A stretch of 64,000 nt of DNA, from NCBI RefSeq assembly GCF_001439785.1, contig NZ_JYLI01000022.1, positions 35,516 through 99,515 on the forward strand, given 5' to 3'. The notes beneath the pieces were generated by a model. It searched no databases. It was not told the origin of the DNA and was given only the letters and a program-made list of their open reading frames with translations. A program made the translations under genes and the position numbers. The stretch comes from Pseudomonas poae (GTDB taxonomy: Bacteria > Pseudomonadota > Gammaproteobacteria > Pseudomonadales > Pseudomonadaceae). Below, piece by piece: positions 27,396-35,026 of the stretch. Within the stretch, counting starts at the first letter, position 1; each line of letters opens with the position of its first letter.

Positions 27396-28796
27396 TCAGT
27401 CCTCGCGCCGAGGAAAAAACAATGCAAAACATGTGAGTCCATCCTCGCTGCTCACGCCGTACTGGCCGTTATGCAGTTGCATGATGGTCGCCACAATTGA
27501 CAGACCAAGCCCATTGGATTGGGAAGAGCGTTCTCGAGATTCATCCACCCGGTAAAACCGTTCAAACAAGCGTGGCAAGTGCTCGGCTGGAATGGTGGCA
27601 CCGTGGTTGCTGACTTTCAGATGAAGGCCCTCGGCGTCTGGTACCGCCTGAATCAGCAGATCGGAGCCAGGCGCACCATATTTGATGGCGTTGGCGCACA
27701 GGTTGGCCAGCGCACGTCGCAGCAGCATCGGTTCCGCCCAGATCACGCCTTCGCCCTCTGTCATGATGCGCATGCCCACATCGCCGGCCAGGCCTTCGAA
27801 GTAGTCTGCGATGCGCTGTACTTCATCGGCCGCGTTCAGCTCCTGTCGCTGATGCAGTGCGCCGGCGGGGTCGGTGCGAGCCAGGAACAGCATGTTGTCG
27901 AGCATTCGCGCCAGGCGCTCGAGCTCTTCCACGTTTGACGCAAGCAGTTGCTGGTAGCCTTCGATGCTGCGGTCCTGTTGCAGGGCGACCTGGGTTTCTC
28001 CCAGCAGGTTGTTGATCGGTGTGCGCAGCTCATGGGCCATGTCGGTAGACACCTGGCCCAGTTGCACGAAGCCCTTGGCCAGGCGTTCCAGCATGGTGTT
28101 GAACGACTCGATCATGGGCAGCAACTCCCTGGGCGCCCCGTGACCGTCGAGACGTTCGGCCAGGTTACTGACGCCGATACCCTGAGCATGCCGGGCCAGA
28201 CGCCGCAAAGGCAGCAGCCCACGATGCACAAGCAGGTAGCCCACCACGGCGAGGATGAGCGCCGCGATACTGGCCAGGATGTACACACTCAACCGGTAGC
28301 TGGCGAGCACGGCGGTGCGTTCGGTCATCAGGCGCCCGCTGGTAACTTGCAAGCTGCCCAGATCGCCGGAATCGATGGACGCGGCAACGGTTGAAAAGGG
28401 TACGCCATTGAGTCCAGGCAGGTGCTGCACGTCGGTCAACGCGAGCACATGGTCTTTGGGCACGGGTTTGACGGGGGGCAGCTCAATGTTCGCGGGGTTC
28501 ACCAGCAGCAATGGTTTTTGCCCAGGCGCGGCGATGCTCAGCACTGACTCGCGGTTGCCCAGCATATTCTGGAATAACTCCGGTTTGGTGCGGATCAGGT
28601 CCAGGGTGTTGCCGTCGTTGAGCAGATTGCGCAGTTGATCAACCCGCGAAATCAGCGCGGCATCGTCGCGGCGCACCAGTTCCTGCTCGAGCTCGCGGTA
28701 GAGCGCGACGCCAAGGGTGGTCAGCAGCGCGAAGGCGAGCAGGGCAAAGATCAACGCCAGGCGTAGCGTCAGGGAGTAAGGGCGGCGACGGTTCAT
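27396..28796 (-). CDS. Sensor histidine kinase, heavy-metal type (CusS/CopS-like)
   Basis: A 466-residue membrane kinase: first membrane segment at about 10-33, a periplasmic sensor of about 130 residues, and a second segment at about 167-190. Then come a HAMP domain, the phosphoacceptor His255 in STDMAHELRTP and the ATPase domain (NLCANAIKYGAPG; SNGLGLSIVATIMQLH). The layout and spacing match the CusS/IrlS group that senses copper or other metals. It overlaps the regulator gene by four bases, so it is the last gene of a DUF2790-regulator-kinase operon. Confidence 0.93.
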   Translation of the reverse strand: MNRRRPYSLTLRLALIFALLAFALLTTLGVALYRELEQELVRRDDAALISRVDQLRNLLNDGNTLDLIRTKPELFQNMLGNRESVLSIAAPGQKPLLLVNPANIELPPVKPVPKDHVLALTDVQHLPGLNGVPFSTVAASIDSGDLGSLQVTSGRLMTERTAVLASYRLSVYILASIAALILAVVGYLLVHRGLLPLRRLARHAQGIGVSNLAERLDGHGAPRELLPMIESFNTMLERLAKGFVQLGQVSTDMAHELRTPINNLLGETQVALQQDRSIEGYQQLLASNVEELERLARMLDNMLFLARTDPAGALHQRQELNAADEVQRIADYFEGLAGDVGMRIMTEGEGVIWAEPMLLRRALANLCANAIKYGAPGSDLLIQAVPDAEGLHLKVSNHGATIPAEHLPRLFERFYRVDESRERSSQSNGLGLSIVATIMQLHNGQYGVSSEDGLTCFALFFPRRED

Positions 28797-29464
28797 GGCT
28801 GGGTATCGAAGCGGTAGCCAATGCCACGTACGCTGTGGATCAGTTTGAGCTGGAACGGGTCATCGATTTTCAGGCGCAGACGCCGCACGGCCACGTCGAC
28901 CACATTGGTGTCGCTGTCGAAATTCATGTCCCACACCCGCGAGGCGATCAGCGAGCGCGACAGCACCTGGCCATGGTGGGCTGCAAACAGGTGCAGCAGG
29001 GCAAATTCCTTATTGGTCAAGGTGATCCGCGTGTCGGCGCGGGTGACGCGGCGCTTGAGCACGTCGATTTGCAGGTCGGCAATCTGCAACTGTTCATCTT
29101 CGCGGATCGGGCCTCGCCGTGTCAGGGTGCGCAGGCGTGCGACCAGTTCGGCGAACGAGAAAGGCTTGATCAGGTAGTCATCGGCGCCCAGTTCCAGGCC
29201 CTTGATGCGGTCTGCGATGTCGTCGCGGGCGGTCAGGAACAGCACGGGCGTGTCCGCTTCCTTGCGCAGGCGCCGCAGTACTTCCCAGCCATCCATTTTC
29301 GGCATCATCACATCCAGCACTATCACGTCGAAAGGCGTTTCCAGCGCTTGGTGCAAACCGTCCACACCGTCGCGCGCGAGGCTCACGCAATACCCCAATT
29401 CCTGCAAGCCGTTGAGCAGGTAATTGCCCGCCTTGGGTTCGTCTTCGACAACAAGGATGTTCAT
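28793..29464 (-). CDS. OmpR-family response regulator, heavy-metal type (CusR/CopR-like)
   Basis: A 223-residue regulator with receiver Asp51 (VIVLDVMMPKMDGWEVLRRL) and a C-terminal winged helix (EFALLHLFAAHHGQVLSRSL; VAVRRLRLKID). MNILVVEDEPKAGNYLLNGL is characteristic of the CusR/CopR/CzcR group. A CusR-type box lies ahead of the first gene of this operon at 29854-29869, consistent with autoregulation. Confidence 0.94.
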   Translation of the reverse strand: MNILVVEDEPKAGNYLLNGLQELGYCVSLARDGVDGLHQALETPFDVIVLDVMMPKMDGWEVLRRLRKEADTPVLFLTARDDIADRIKGLELGADDYLIKPFSFAELVARLRTLTRRGPIREDEQLQIADLQIDVLKRRVTRADTRITLTNKEFALLHLFAAHHGQVLSRSLIASRVWDMNFDSDTNVVDVAVRRLRLKIDDPFQLKLIHSVRGIGYRFDTQP

Positions 29465-29506
29465 GGCAGGTGCCCTGTTTCAGTGGATGACGCCAGTTTA
29501 GCGTGA

Positions 29507-29767
29507 TCAATTCTCACTGGGGCAACCGATGGCTTGTACTTTGTAGTCCAGCACATGTTCGCGGTTCTGGTGGTCGAGGTAGCGCAATTGCGCAGGCACG
29601 ACGCCGCACTGGCCGTATGTGTCAGTGCTCGACAGTTGCCGTGCGATATCCAGATGCACGAAGAAGCCGGTTTTATCATGGATAACCTTTGCATCCGAGG
29701 CGGGATCGGCAGCGAATGCCGAAGCGGTGAAGAGCAAGGCGGCGAAGCCTGAGGCAAATCGTTTCAT
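29507..29767 (-). CDS. DUF2790 family periplasmic protein
   Basis: An 86-residue exported protein with a signal peptide (MKRFASGFAALLFTASAFA). The mature part has two Cys and the YGQCGVVPAQLRYLDHQNREHVLDYKVQAIGC pattern known from small Pseudomonas DUF2790 proteins, here split in two for quoting: YGQCGVVPAQLRYLD and YKVQAIGC. Such proteins often sit by metal-responsive two-component systems, and this one is the first gene of such an operon. A role in metal binding or sensing is inferred. Confidence 0.85.
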   Translation of the reverse strand: MKRFASGFAALLFTASAFAADPASDAKVIHDKTGFFVHLDIARQLSSTDTYGQCGVVPAQLRYLDHQNREHVLDYKVQAIGCPSEN

Positions 29768-29853
29768 GTCGGTTCCTCTCTGAAGGGTCGGCTGCCGGGC
29801 CTGGCAGTGAGTTCACAGTAACCAGGCGATCCGAACAGGCGGCCAACAGGACG

Positions 29854-29869
29854 ATGACAAGTTCGTAAT
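29854..29869 (-). promoter_or_regulatory. CusR/CopR-type box ahead of the DUF2790 operon
   Basis: ATGACAA-GT-TCGTAAT matches the CusR palindrome ATGACAA-NN-TTGTCAT at 12 of 14 positions. It lies 87 bases upstream of the DUF2790 start. The divergent HAD gene starts 97 bases on the other side. Confidence 0.6.
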
Positions 29870-29965
29870 GAAAGGCCCGCAGTGCCAATGACGTTTACAA
29901 GCGTCAGGCCGGGCCGTAGATTGCATCGGGCCGATTACGCCTACAGCTCAAGAGGAAGCCACGCA

Positions 29966-30643
29966 GTGTCCAGCCAAGGCTCAGCTTTACCTGCACGACC
30001 TTACCGCGCCTTTCTATTCGACATGGACGGGACCTTGCTCAACTCCATCGCCGCTGCAGAGCGGGTGTGGAGCATCTGGGCCGAACGCCACGGTTTGGAT
30101 GTGGCAGCGTTCCTGAAGACGATCCATGGCGCGCGCGCGATCGATACGATTACACGCCAGGCGCTGCCCGGCGTGGACCCTGAGGTAGAGGCGCAATGGA
30201 TAACCGAGGCTGAACTCGATGATGTCGACGGCGTCGTGGCGATACCTGGCGCGGTTGAGTTCCTCAACGGTCTGCCAAGTGATCGATGGGCGCTGGTAAC
30301 GTCCGCGCCTAAAGCACTGGCGTTGCGGCGTCTGCAGGCTGCGGGCATTGAGCCGCCGGCGGTGTTGGTGACGGCCGAGGATGTCGCCAGGGGTAAACCG
30401 GACCCCGCCTGTTACGTATTGGGCGCCGAACGCTTGGGTGTGCCGGTTCAGGATTGCCTGATTTTCGAAGATGCAACGGTGGGGATTCGAGCCGGGGAAG
30501 CGGCGGGGGCGGATGTGATGGTCGTGACCTCGACGCACCTTGCGCCCATGATGACGGCGCACGCATGCATCGACAGTTATGAGCATCTTCATGTTCAACG
30601 CGACGGTGAGGGGTTGATGTACGTGCAGCGTAGGGTGAACTGA
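29966..30643 (+). CDS. HAD-superfamily sugar phosphatase-like hydrolase
   Basis: A 225-residue HAD hydrolase. Motif I is FLFDMDGTLLNS with both Asp residues, motif II is VTSAPKALALRRL, and motifs III/IV are GKPDPACYVLGAERLGV and FEDATVGIRAGEAAGA. This pattern fits the YfbT/2-deoxyglucose-6-phosphate phosphatase group. The GTG at 29966 behind AGAGGAAG is preferred to the ATG at 29882, which would add residues unlike the family. Exact substrate unknown. Confidence 0.88.
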   Translation: MSSQGSALPARPYRAFLFDMDGTLLNSIAAAERVWSIWAERHGLDVAAFLKTIHGARAIDTITRQALPGVDPEVEAQWITEAELDDVDGVVAIPGAVEFLNGLPSDRWALVTSAPKALALRRLQAAGIEPPAVLVTAEDVARGKPDPACYVLGAERLGVPVQDCLIFEDATVGIRAGEAAGADVMVVTSTHLAPMMTAHACIDSYEHLHVQRDGEGLMYVQRRVN

Positions 30644-30662
30644 TACGAAAGGGCCGAGCCGA

Positions 30663-30959
30663 TTATCGGTCTCGGCCTCTCACGTTATGGGGGCGGTCGG
30701 GCGGCGTGTGCAACCGGCTGTTTTTCATGCCCTGACGCGAGAGCACCATCTCCCGCAGGATTTCATTGGCAAGGCGGGTAATGGCATCAGCGCCATTGTA
30801 ATGGGAGCGGACGATGCCGGTAATCGCGAAGTGGTCGGTTTCCGGACCGCTCAGAATGGCTGAGAGTGTGCCGTCGGCATGCAGCGTGCAGGTGATCCTG
30901 TAGCTGGGCAGGCGGGCTGCCAGTGCGGCTTCGATTTGGGATTTGTTGAGCATTTCCAT
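30663..30959 (-). CDS. Small DUF1652-like protein
   Basis: A protein of 98 residues (Met at 30959; a GTG at 30971 and a Met at 30953 are alternatives) behind AAAGGG. The core pattern (CTLHADGTLSAILSGP, then FAITGIVRSH and AITRLANEILREM) resembles DUF1652 proteins of Pseudomonas, in which a short beta sheet is followed by a helix. Function unknown. It is convergent with the HAD gene. Confidence 0.65.
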   Translation of the reverse strand: MEMLNKSQIEAALAARLPSYRITCTLHADGTLSAILSGPETDHFAITGIVRSHYNGADAITRLANEILREMVLSRQGMKNSRLHTPPDRPHNVRGRDR

Positions 30960-31043
30960 CTGTTTCAGCACCCTTTACTGACTGTGCAAGCCCAAGCATA
31001 GGCGCTGCTGCATACCTGTAAATACCGGCGATCAGATAGCCAT

Positions 31044-31298
31044 TCAACCTGTCGATTTTTGCCTGGTGCGTTGGATAGCGTGCTGGCAAAGCTTGCGCTG
31101 TACCGTTTCCTGAAGGGGCTTGAGGCAAAAAACGAACAGATAGGCTCCAAGCAGCAATGCCAGATCCAGCCACGAAGGGGCGTCGGCGCCGGCCACTTCG
31201 AACCTCAAGCCAAATTCCACGCCTACGAAGACCAGTCCGATCAGCAGGACAATCATCCAAGAGTGGAAGGCAAAGCGTTTCGTTGAGGAATGCCTCAT
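31044..31298 (-). CDS. Small membrane protein, two predicted helices
   Basis: An 84-residue protein with hydrophobic segments at about residues 15-33 and 45-62, and a basic C-terminal tail. The ATG at 31298 follows AGGGAGCCTGTCG, a strong ribosome site. No family recognised. Confidence 0.65.
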   Translation of the reverse strand: MRHSSTKRFAFHSWMIVLLIGLVFVGVEFGLRFEVAGADAPSWLDLALLLGAYLFVFCLKPLQETVQRKLCQHAIQRTRQKSTG

Positions 31299-31499
31299 CG
31301 ACAGGCTCCCTAGTTTGCTTGGGCCGTAGTGGAGGGGGTTCAGGAAATTGGGCCGAGGATCGCGCAACAAGTTCCAGGCATCGGAACAGTTTCATTTTCG
31401 GCGAAGAGGATATGAAAGGGCTTGAAAATACGCGATTTGAACCGCAAGGGTCTTCGCCAGCCGTGACAGTGAACGAAAAGGCTGGCTACTGAGGGCACC

Positions 31500-31694
31500 T
31501 CAAGGCGTCTGGTTTTTATCCGGAGCGGTAAGGCCGGCCTGGATGCGCTGATAGATCTCTTCACGGTGCACGGCAACGTCTTTAGGAGCATTGATGCCGA
31601 TTCTTACTTGCTGGCCGCTGACGCCCAGAATGGTGATCGTAATGTCATCACCGATGTTTATGCTTTCACCAACTTTACGGGTGAGTATCAGCAT
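31500..31694 (-). CDS. rsmE: CsrA-family RNA-binding regulator RsmE
   Basis: A 64-residue CsrA homologue: MLILTRKVGESINIGDDITI at the N-terminus and VAVHREEIYQRIQ with the RNA-contacting Arg. The Ile-Gly rich strand and the short tail (AGLTAPDKNQTP) resemble RsmE more than RsmA of the GacS/GacA pathway, where it binds GGA motifs and blocks translation. A strong AAGGAGAAG ribosome site, itself a possible GGA target, precedes the ATG. The paralogue choice is from memory of the sequences. Confidence 0.88.
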   Translation of the reverse strand: MLILTRKVGESINIGDDITITILGVSGQQVRIGINAPKDVAVHREEIYQRIQAGLTAPDKNQTP

Positions 31695-31940
31695 GGACTT
31701 CTCCTTGATTACTTTTAAGGACACGTGTTTCAGACAGGGCAGGTGTCGGATGTGTGTAGCTTACTGCGAAGCGCGTCCCTGTGACTGCCTCTTTTAGGAC
31801 GCATAGAGGCGGCATTAATTCCCATGGCGGCATCATACAGGTCTGCGATACATCATTCGCATTGTTTAAGCCAAGGTTTATGAAGGCCAGAATAGACAGT
31901 GGATGATAAAGTTGCCTCTTTTCCTTTAAGGAGCAGGGCA

Positions 31941-32321
31941 GTGCGTAAAGTAGCGATGGCAATGGCGGTGCTGGCATTGGCCGGTTGCGGTGAAGGCAAG
32001 CCTGTCGAGGCGCCCAAGGCCAGGGCTGCCACGAGCCAGAGCCAACCGCAGAGCAGTGCGATTGCCGCCCAGGAATGGGACCTGCGAGTAGGCCCGCCAG
32101 ATCACAAGTTACAGGCGATCACCGACCTGACCGCCTGGCTGCTGGAACATGGTTTCAATTTTTATATCGTCAAAGTGGACGGCAAGGACGAAGTGCTGCT
32201 TGGGCCGTTCTCCAGCAAAGCTGAAGCCGAAGCCAAGCAAGCATTGCTCGCGGAAAAAATGGCTCGCGCCAAGAAGACCGATACCGTCTCGGAAATCATC
32301 GAGCACAAGGCTACGCAGTAG
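31941..32321 (+). CDS. SPOR-domain-like lipoprotein
   Basis: A 126-residue protein starting at GTG 31941 behind AAGGAGCAGGG. The signal ends in a lipobox (LALAGC), followed by a linker and a SPOR-like repeat (HGFNFYIVKVDGKDEVLLGPFSSKAEAEAKQA, quoted here in two parts: FNFYIVKVDGKDEVLLGPF and SSKAEAEAKQ). It may bind septal peptidoglycan. It is an isolated gene. Confidence 0.75.
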   Translation: MRKVAMAMAVLALAGCGEGKPVEAPKARAATSQSQPQSSAIAAQEWDLRVGPPDHKLQAITDLTAWLLEHGFNFYIVKVDGKDEVLLGPFSSKAEAEAKQALLAEKMARAKKTDTVSEIIEHKATQ

Positions 32322-32350
32322 CGACCATTGGGGCGGGAACCCGCCCACTT

Positions 32351-33040
32351 TCAGCCGCAGGCTTTCAGATTCACCGGGCCGACAAAGTCATTGCCGCGCC
32401 CCATGACGCAGGCAACGGTCTGGTTACGCTGGCGCTCCCAGGCTTGTACGGGGTATGTCTTGTTCCAGGCTTCATACAGCTGGCGGTCCTGCTTCGACAG
32501 GCGCAACCCGTATTGCTTGCTCATGTAAAAATACGTCCGCGCAATCATGCCGCGAATCGACGGCCGTGGCATGACCTTCTTCGCCTTGAAGTCGACCTGG
32601 GTCAGGCATGAACCGTATTGCCCGTTCTGCACCGGCAGCCAGCCAAAGCTGAAGTTATTACGATCACCATTGACCTCACCGATACTCGGCACCAGATTGT
32701 GCAGATCCGCCTCGGCGCGCTTGAACACAGTGTCATTGCGCGTGCAATTCTTGCGTCCGCCGCTTTGCCAGCACTGACGCTGATGCCCGATTTGCCAGGC
32801 AGGAACGATGTGTTCCCACTCGATGCGTGCGGCGCGACTGGCATTTTTGCGTGGCTTGTAACCGCAGGCTTTCAGGTCGACGCGGTTACCGGTGTATTTG
32901 CAGCCGCAATAGAACTCGGTGGATTGCGGGGCATAGAGTTTCCAGGCGACTTTCTTGGCTTCACTGAACGTTCGGGGTGCCTGGGCGTGGGCGGTCGTGG
33001 CAAAAAGCAGACAAAGCACAGCAATAAAACGCACACTCAT
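32351..33040 (-). CDS. endA: Endonuclease I (periplasmic DNase)
   Basis: A 229-residue exported nuclease with a signal peptide (MSVRFIAVLCLLFATTAHA). The EndA/Vvn core is ARIEWEHIVPAWQIGHQRQC (catalytic His and Arg), ADLHNLVPSIGEVNGDR and NNFSFGW, with several Cys for disulfides. It degrades double-stranded DNA outside the cytoplasm. The ATG at 33040 follows AAGGAAGA. It is the second gene after a DUF1654-like gene behind a LexA box, so it is probably DNA-damage induced. Confidence 0.95.
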   Translation of the reverse strand: MSVRFIAVLCLLFATTAHAQAPRTFSEAKKVAWKLYAPQSTEFYCGCKYTGNRVDLKACGYKPRKNASRAARIEWEHIVPAWQIGHQRQCWQSGGRKNCTRNDTVFKRAEADLHNLVPSIGEVNGDRNNFSFGWLPVQNGQYGSCLTQVDFKAKKVMPRPSIRGMIARTYFYMSKQYGLRLSKQDRQLYEAWNKTYPVQAWERQRNQTVACVMGRGNDFVGPVNLKACG

Positions 33041-33044
33041 TGAA

Positions 33045-33296
33045 TCAATCTTCCTTCGGCACAACCCAGAAAATCTGCACACCGCCGTCGTCCCGATAGG
33101 CGAGGGTGACGTTGTCGTTTTCCGCGATTTCCTCCAGCAAGCGCGCCCATTCATCCTCGGGTTCTTCCGGCAGGCGGAAGATCAAGGCTGCCTTGGCTTT
33201 TTGCGCAGGGGTCGAATTGATGATTTTTTGCACGCGAATGGCCAGTCGCTGGTAGGCATCGGGGGCTGTTGCAGCGGCGGGAGAGGACTTTGCCAC
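33045..33296 (-). CDS. DUF1654-like small protein
   Basis: An 83-residue protein starting at GTG 33296 behind TTAAGGAAT. YQRLAIRVQKIINSTPAQKAK, then WARLLEEIAENDNVTL and DDGGVQIFW are the pattern of DUF1654 proteins found in Pseudomonas and its phages. Its stop is four bases before the endA start. The LexA box 19 bases upstream of its start points to SOS control. Function unknown. Confidence 0.78.
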   Translation of the reverse strand: MAKSSPAAATAPDAYQRLAIRVQKIINSTPAQKAKAALIFRLPEEPEDEWARLLEEIAENDNVTLAYRDDGGVQIFWVVPKED

Positions 33297-33314
33297 GGAA
33301 TATTCCTTAATAAG

Positions 33315-33330
33315 CTGTACGCACATACAG
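33315..33330 (-). promoter_or_regulatory. LexA (SOS) box
   Basis: CTGTACGCACATACAG is a full match to the CTGT-N8-ACAG LexA operator and lies 19 bases ahead of the DUF1654-like start, over the expected promoter position. No other such site was noted in the window. Confidence 0.8.
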
Positions 33331-33404
33331 TATTTAACTGTAGGCAATTTCGCAACTGCTTAAAATCCGAGAGGTCCGTCTGACGGTAATTTGATGTGGT
33401 TGGT

Positions 33405-33430
33405 GTAGGAGCGAGCACGCTCGCTCCTAC
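33405..33430. repeat. Short perfect palindrome
   Basis: GTAGGAGCGAGC-AC-GCTCGCTCCTAC, a 12-base perfect stem 15 bases after the ansB stop. It is a small dispersed palindrome type common in this group and may act as an mRNA end. Confidence 0.8.
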
Positions 33431-33445
33431 GGGCTGCGTCAGGAA

Positions 33446-34534
33446 TCAGTATTCCCAGAATATCCGTTGCAGTTCCTTGCTGTCCTGGGTACGGGTCAGC
33501 GCTACCATCGCCAGAATTCGCGCTTTCTGCGGGTTCAGGTCCAAGGCGGCAACCCAGTCGTATTTGTCGTCAGGTTGTTCGGCGTTGCGCAGCACCATTC
33601 CGCCGGCGTTGACATGGGAGGAGCGGATGATCTGCACACCCTGCTTGCGCAGCTCCACCAGGGCGGGAACCACTTTGGACGATACCGACCCATTGCCGGT
33701 ACCGGCGTGGATGATGGCTTTGGCGCCAGCCTGGGCCAGGGCCTTGTAGGCGGTATCGCTCACGTTGCCGTAGCCATAGGCAATTTCCACGTCTGGCAGG
33801 CTCTTGATGGTCTTGATATCGAATTCCGAATCCATCGTGTGGCGCTTGGCAGGCAGGCGGAACCAGTAGGATTTGCCTTCAACCACCATGCCCAGCGGGC
33901 CCCATGGGCTCTTGAACGCTTCAGTCTTGATGTTGATCATCTTGCTCACATCGCGACCCGACTGGATTTCGTCGTTCATGGTCACCAGCACACCTTTGCC
34001 ACGCGCCTCTTTGCTGCTAGCCACGGCAACGGCGTTGTACAGATTGAGCATGCCATCGGCTGACATGGCGGTGCCTGGACGCATCGAACCGACCACCACG
34101 ATAGGCTTGTCGGTCTTTTCCACCAGGTTGAGGAAGTAGGCCGTCTCTTCCAGGGTGTCGGTGCCATGGGTGATCACGATACCGTCAACGTCCTTGCTGT
34201 CGGCCAGTTCCGCAACGCGTCGGCCCAGCTGCAACAGGTTGTCGTTGTTGATGCTCTCGGAAGCAATTTGCATCACTTGTTCGCCGCGAACATTGGCAAT
34301 CTGACTAAGCTCAGGAACGCCGGCGATCAGTTGTTCGATGCCGACTTTAGCCGCCTGGTAGGTGGCACTGTTGGCCGCACTGGCGCCGGCGCCAGCAATG
34401 GTGCCGCCGGTTGCGAGAATCACTACGTTGGAAAGTTTGGTGTTGGTCTCGACTTCCTTTGCCTGGGCGGCAACGGGAAACAGCAGCAGGAGGGCCAAAA
34501 CGCCCGGTACAAAAGTTTTCAATGCAGATTTCAT
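33446..34534 (-). CDS. ansB: Periplasmic glutaminase-asparaginase
   Basis: A 362-residue type II enzyme that hydrolyses glutamine and asparagine in the periplasm. The signal peptide ends at about AQA (residue 25). The catalytic Thr45 is in ILATGGTIAG and the second Thr-Asp in VITHGTDTLEETAYFL. The length and the PGTAMSADGMLNLYNAV segment match the Pseudomonas glutaminase-asparaginase group. A tandem palindromic site lies about 190 bases upstream. Confidence 0.96.
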   Translation of the reverse strand: MKSALKTFVPGVLALLLLFPVAAQAKEVETNTKLSNVVILATGGTIAGAGASAANSATYQAAKVGIEQLIAGVPELSQIANVRGEQVMQIASESINNDNLLQLGRRVAELADSKDVDGIVITHGTDTLEETAYFLNLVEKTDKPIVVVGSMRPGTAMSADGMLNLYNAVAVASSKEARGKGVLVTMNDEIQSGRDVSKMINIKTEAFKSPWGPLGMVVEGKSYWFRLPAKRHTMDSEFDIKTIKSLPDVEIAYGYGNVSDTAYKALAQAGAKAIIHAGTGNGSVSSKVVPALVELRKQGVQIIRSSHVNAGGMVLRNAEQPDDKYDWVAALDLNPQKARILAMVALTRTQDSKELQRIFWEY

Positions 34535-34721
34535 TATTTTTCTCTCTGGTTTTTGATGAGTGCAGTTGCAGGTTCATCTAGAACCCTCGGACGTATCTGA
34601 ACGTATCGAGGTGCAGGGGAGGAGCAGGATTTGTACCAGCCTGATTCTGGCAGGCGACATAAATTAACGTTTTGATTTAAAACAACTATTTATGATTTTC
34701 AACGGTCTCAAACAACATATC

Positions 34722-34771
34722 TGTCCGGCTTTCCGAACAATTGGCCGATGTTGTGTTCGGTTGTCCGACAA
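34722..34771. promoter_or_regulatory. Tandem palindromic operator-like sites
   Basis: TGTCCGG-CTTT-CCGAACA (34722-34739) and TGTTCGG-TTGT-CCGACAA (34754-34771) share the half-sites TGTYCGG and CCGA, with starts 32 bases apart, about three helical turns. They lie in the 491-base gap between ansB and rbsB. The regulator is unknown. Confidence 0.5.
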
Positions 34772-34922
34772 TAAACGCTACCTGCTGTCAGGTGGCGAGA
34801 AACGCGGATGCAGCAGTCTGTCGTTTTAGAGGACGAGCGGGCGCAGGCGAGGTTTAAACATCAGAGCATGCAAACGGCGCCGCCGCTTGCTGGAGCGTTG
34901 GATGAAAGGCACTTTTCCGGCG

Positions 34923-34951
34923 TTGACAAATCTCGACAAGGTTCTCATAGT
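34923..34951 (+). promoter_or_regulatory. rbs operon promoter
   Basis: TTGACA (34923-34928), a 17-base spacer and CATAGT (34946-34951). The operator begins nine bases after the -10, where repressor binding would block initiation. Confidence 0.75.
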
Positions 34952-34959
34952 TCGATTAA

Positions 34960-34996
34960 CGCAAACGTTTGCGAGATATTTCGATGCAAGCGTTGC
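34960..34996 (+). promoter_or_regulatory. LacI-type operators (RbsR)
   Basis: A perfect 14-base palindrome CGCAAACGTTTGCG (34960-34973) has the central CG of LacI/GalR operators. A second weaker site GCAAGCGTTGC lies at 34986-34996. rbsR is encoded in the same operon, so autorepression relieved by ribose is the simplest reading. Confidence 0.75.
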
Positions 34997-35026
34997 TTAC
35001 AATAATCATAAGATCGGAGTGAACCC

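Noticed and set aside
34808..35005. 65-codon frame in the ansB-rbsB gap
   Set aside because: It runs through the rbs promoter and operators and has no good ribosome site.
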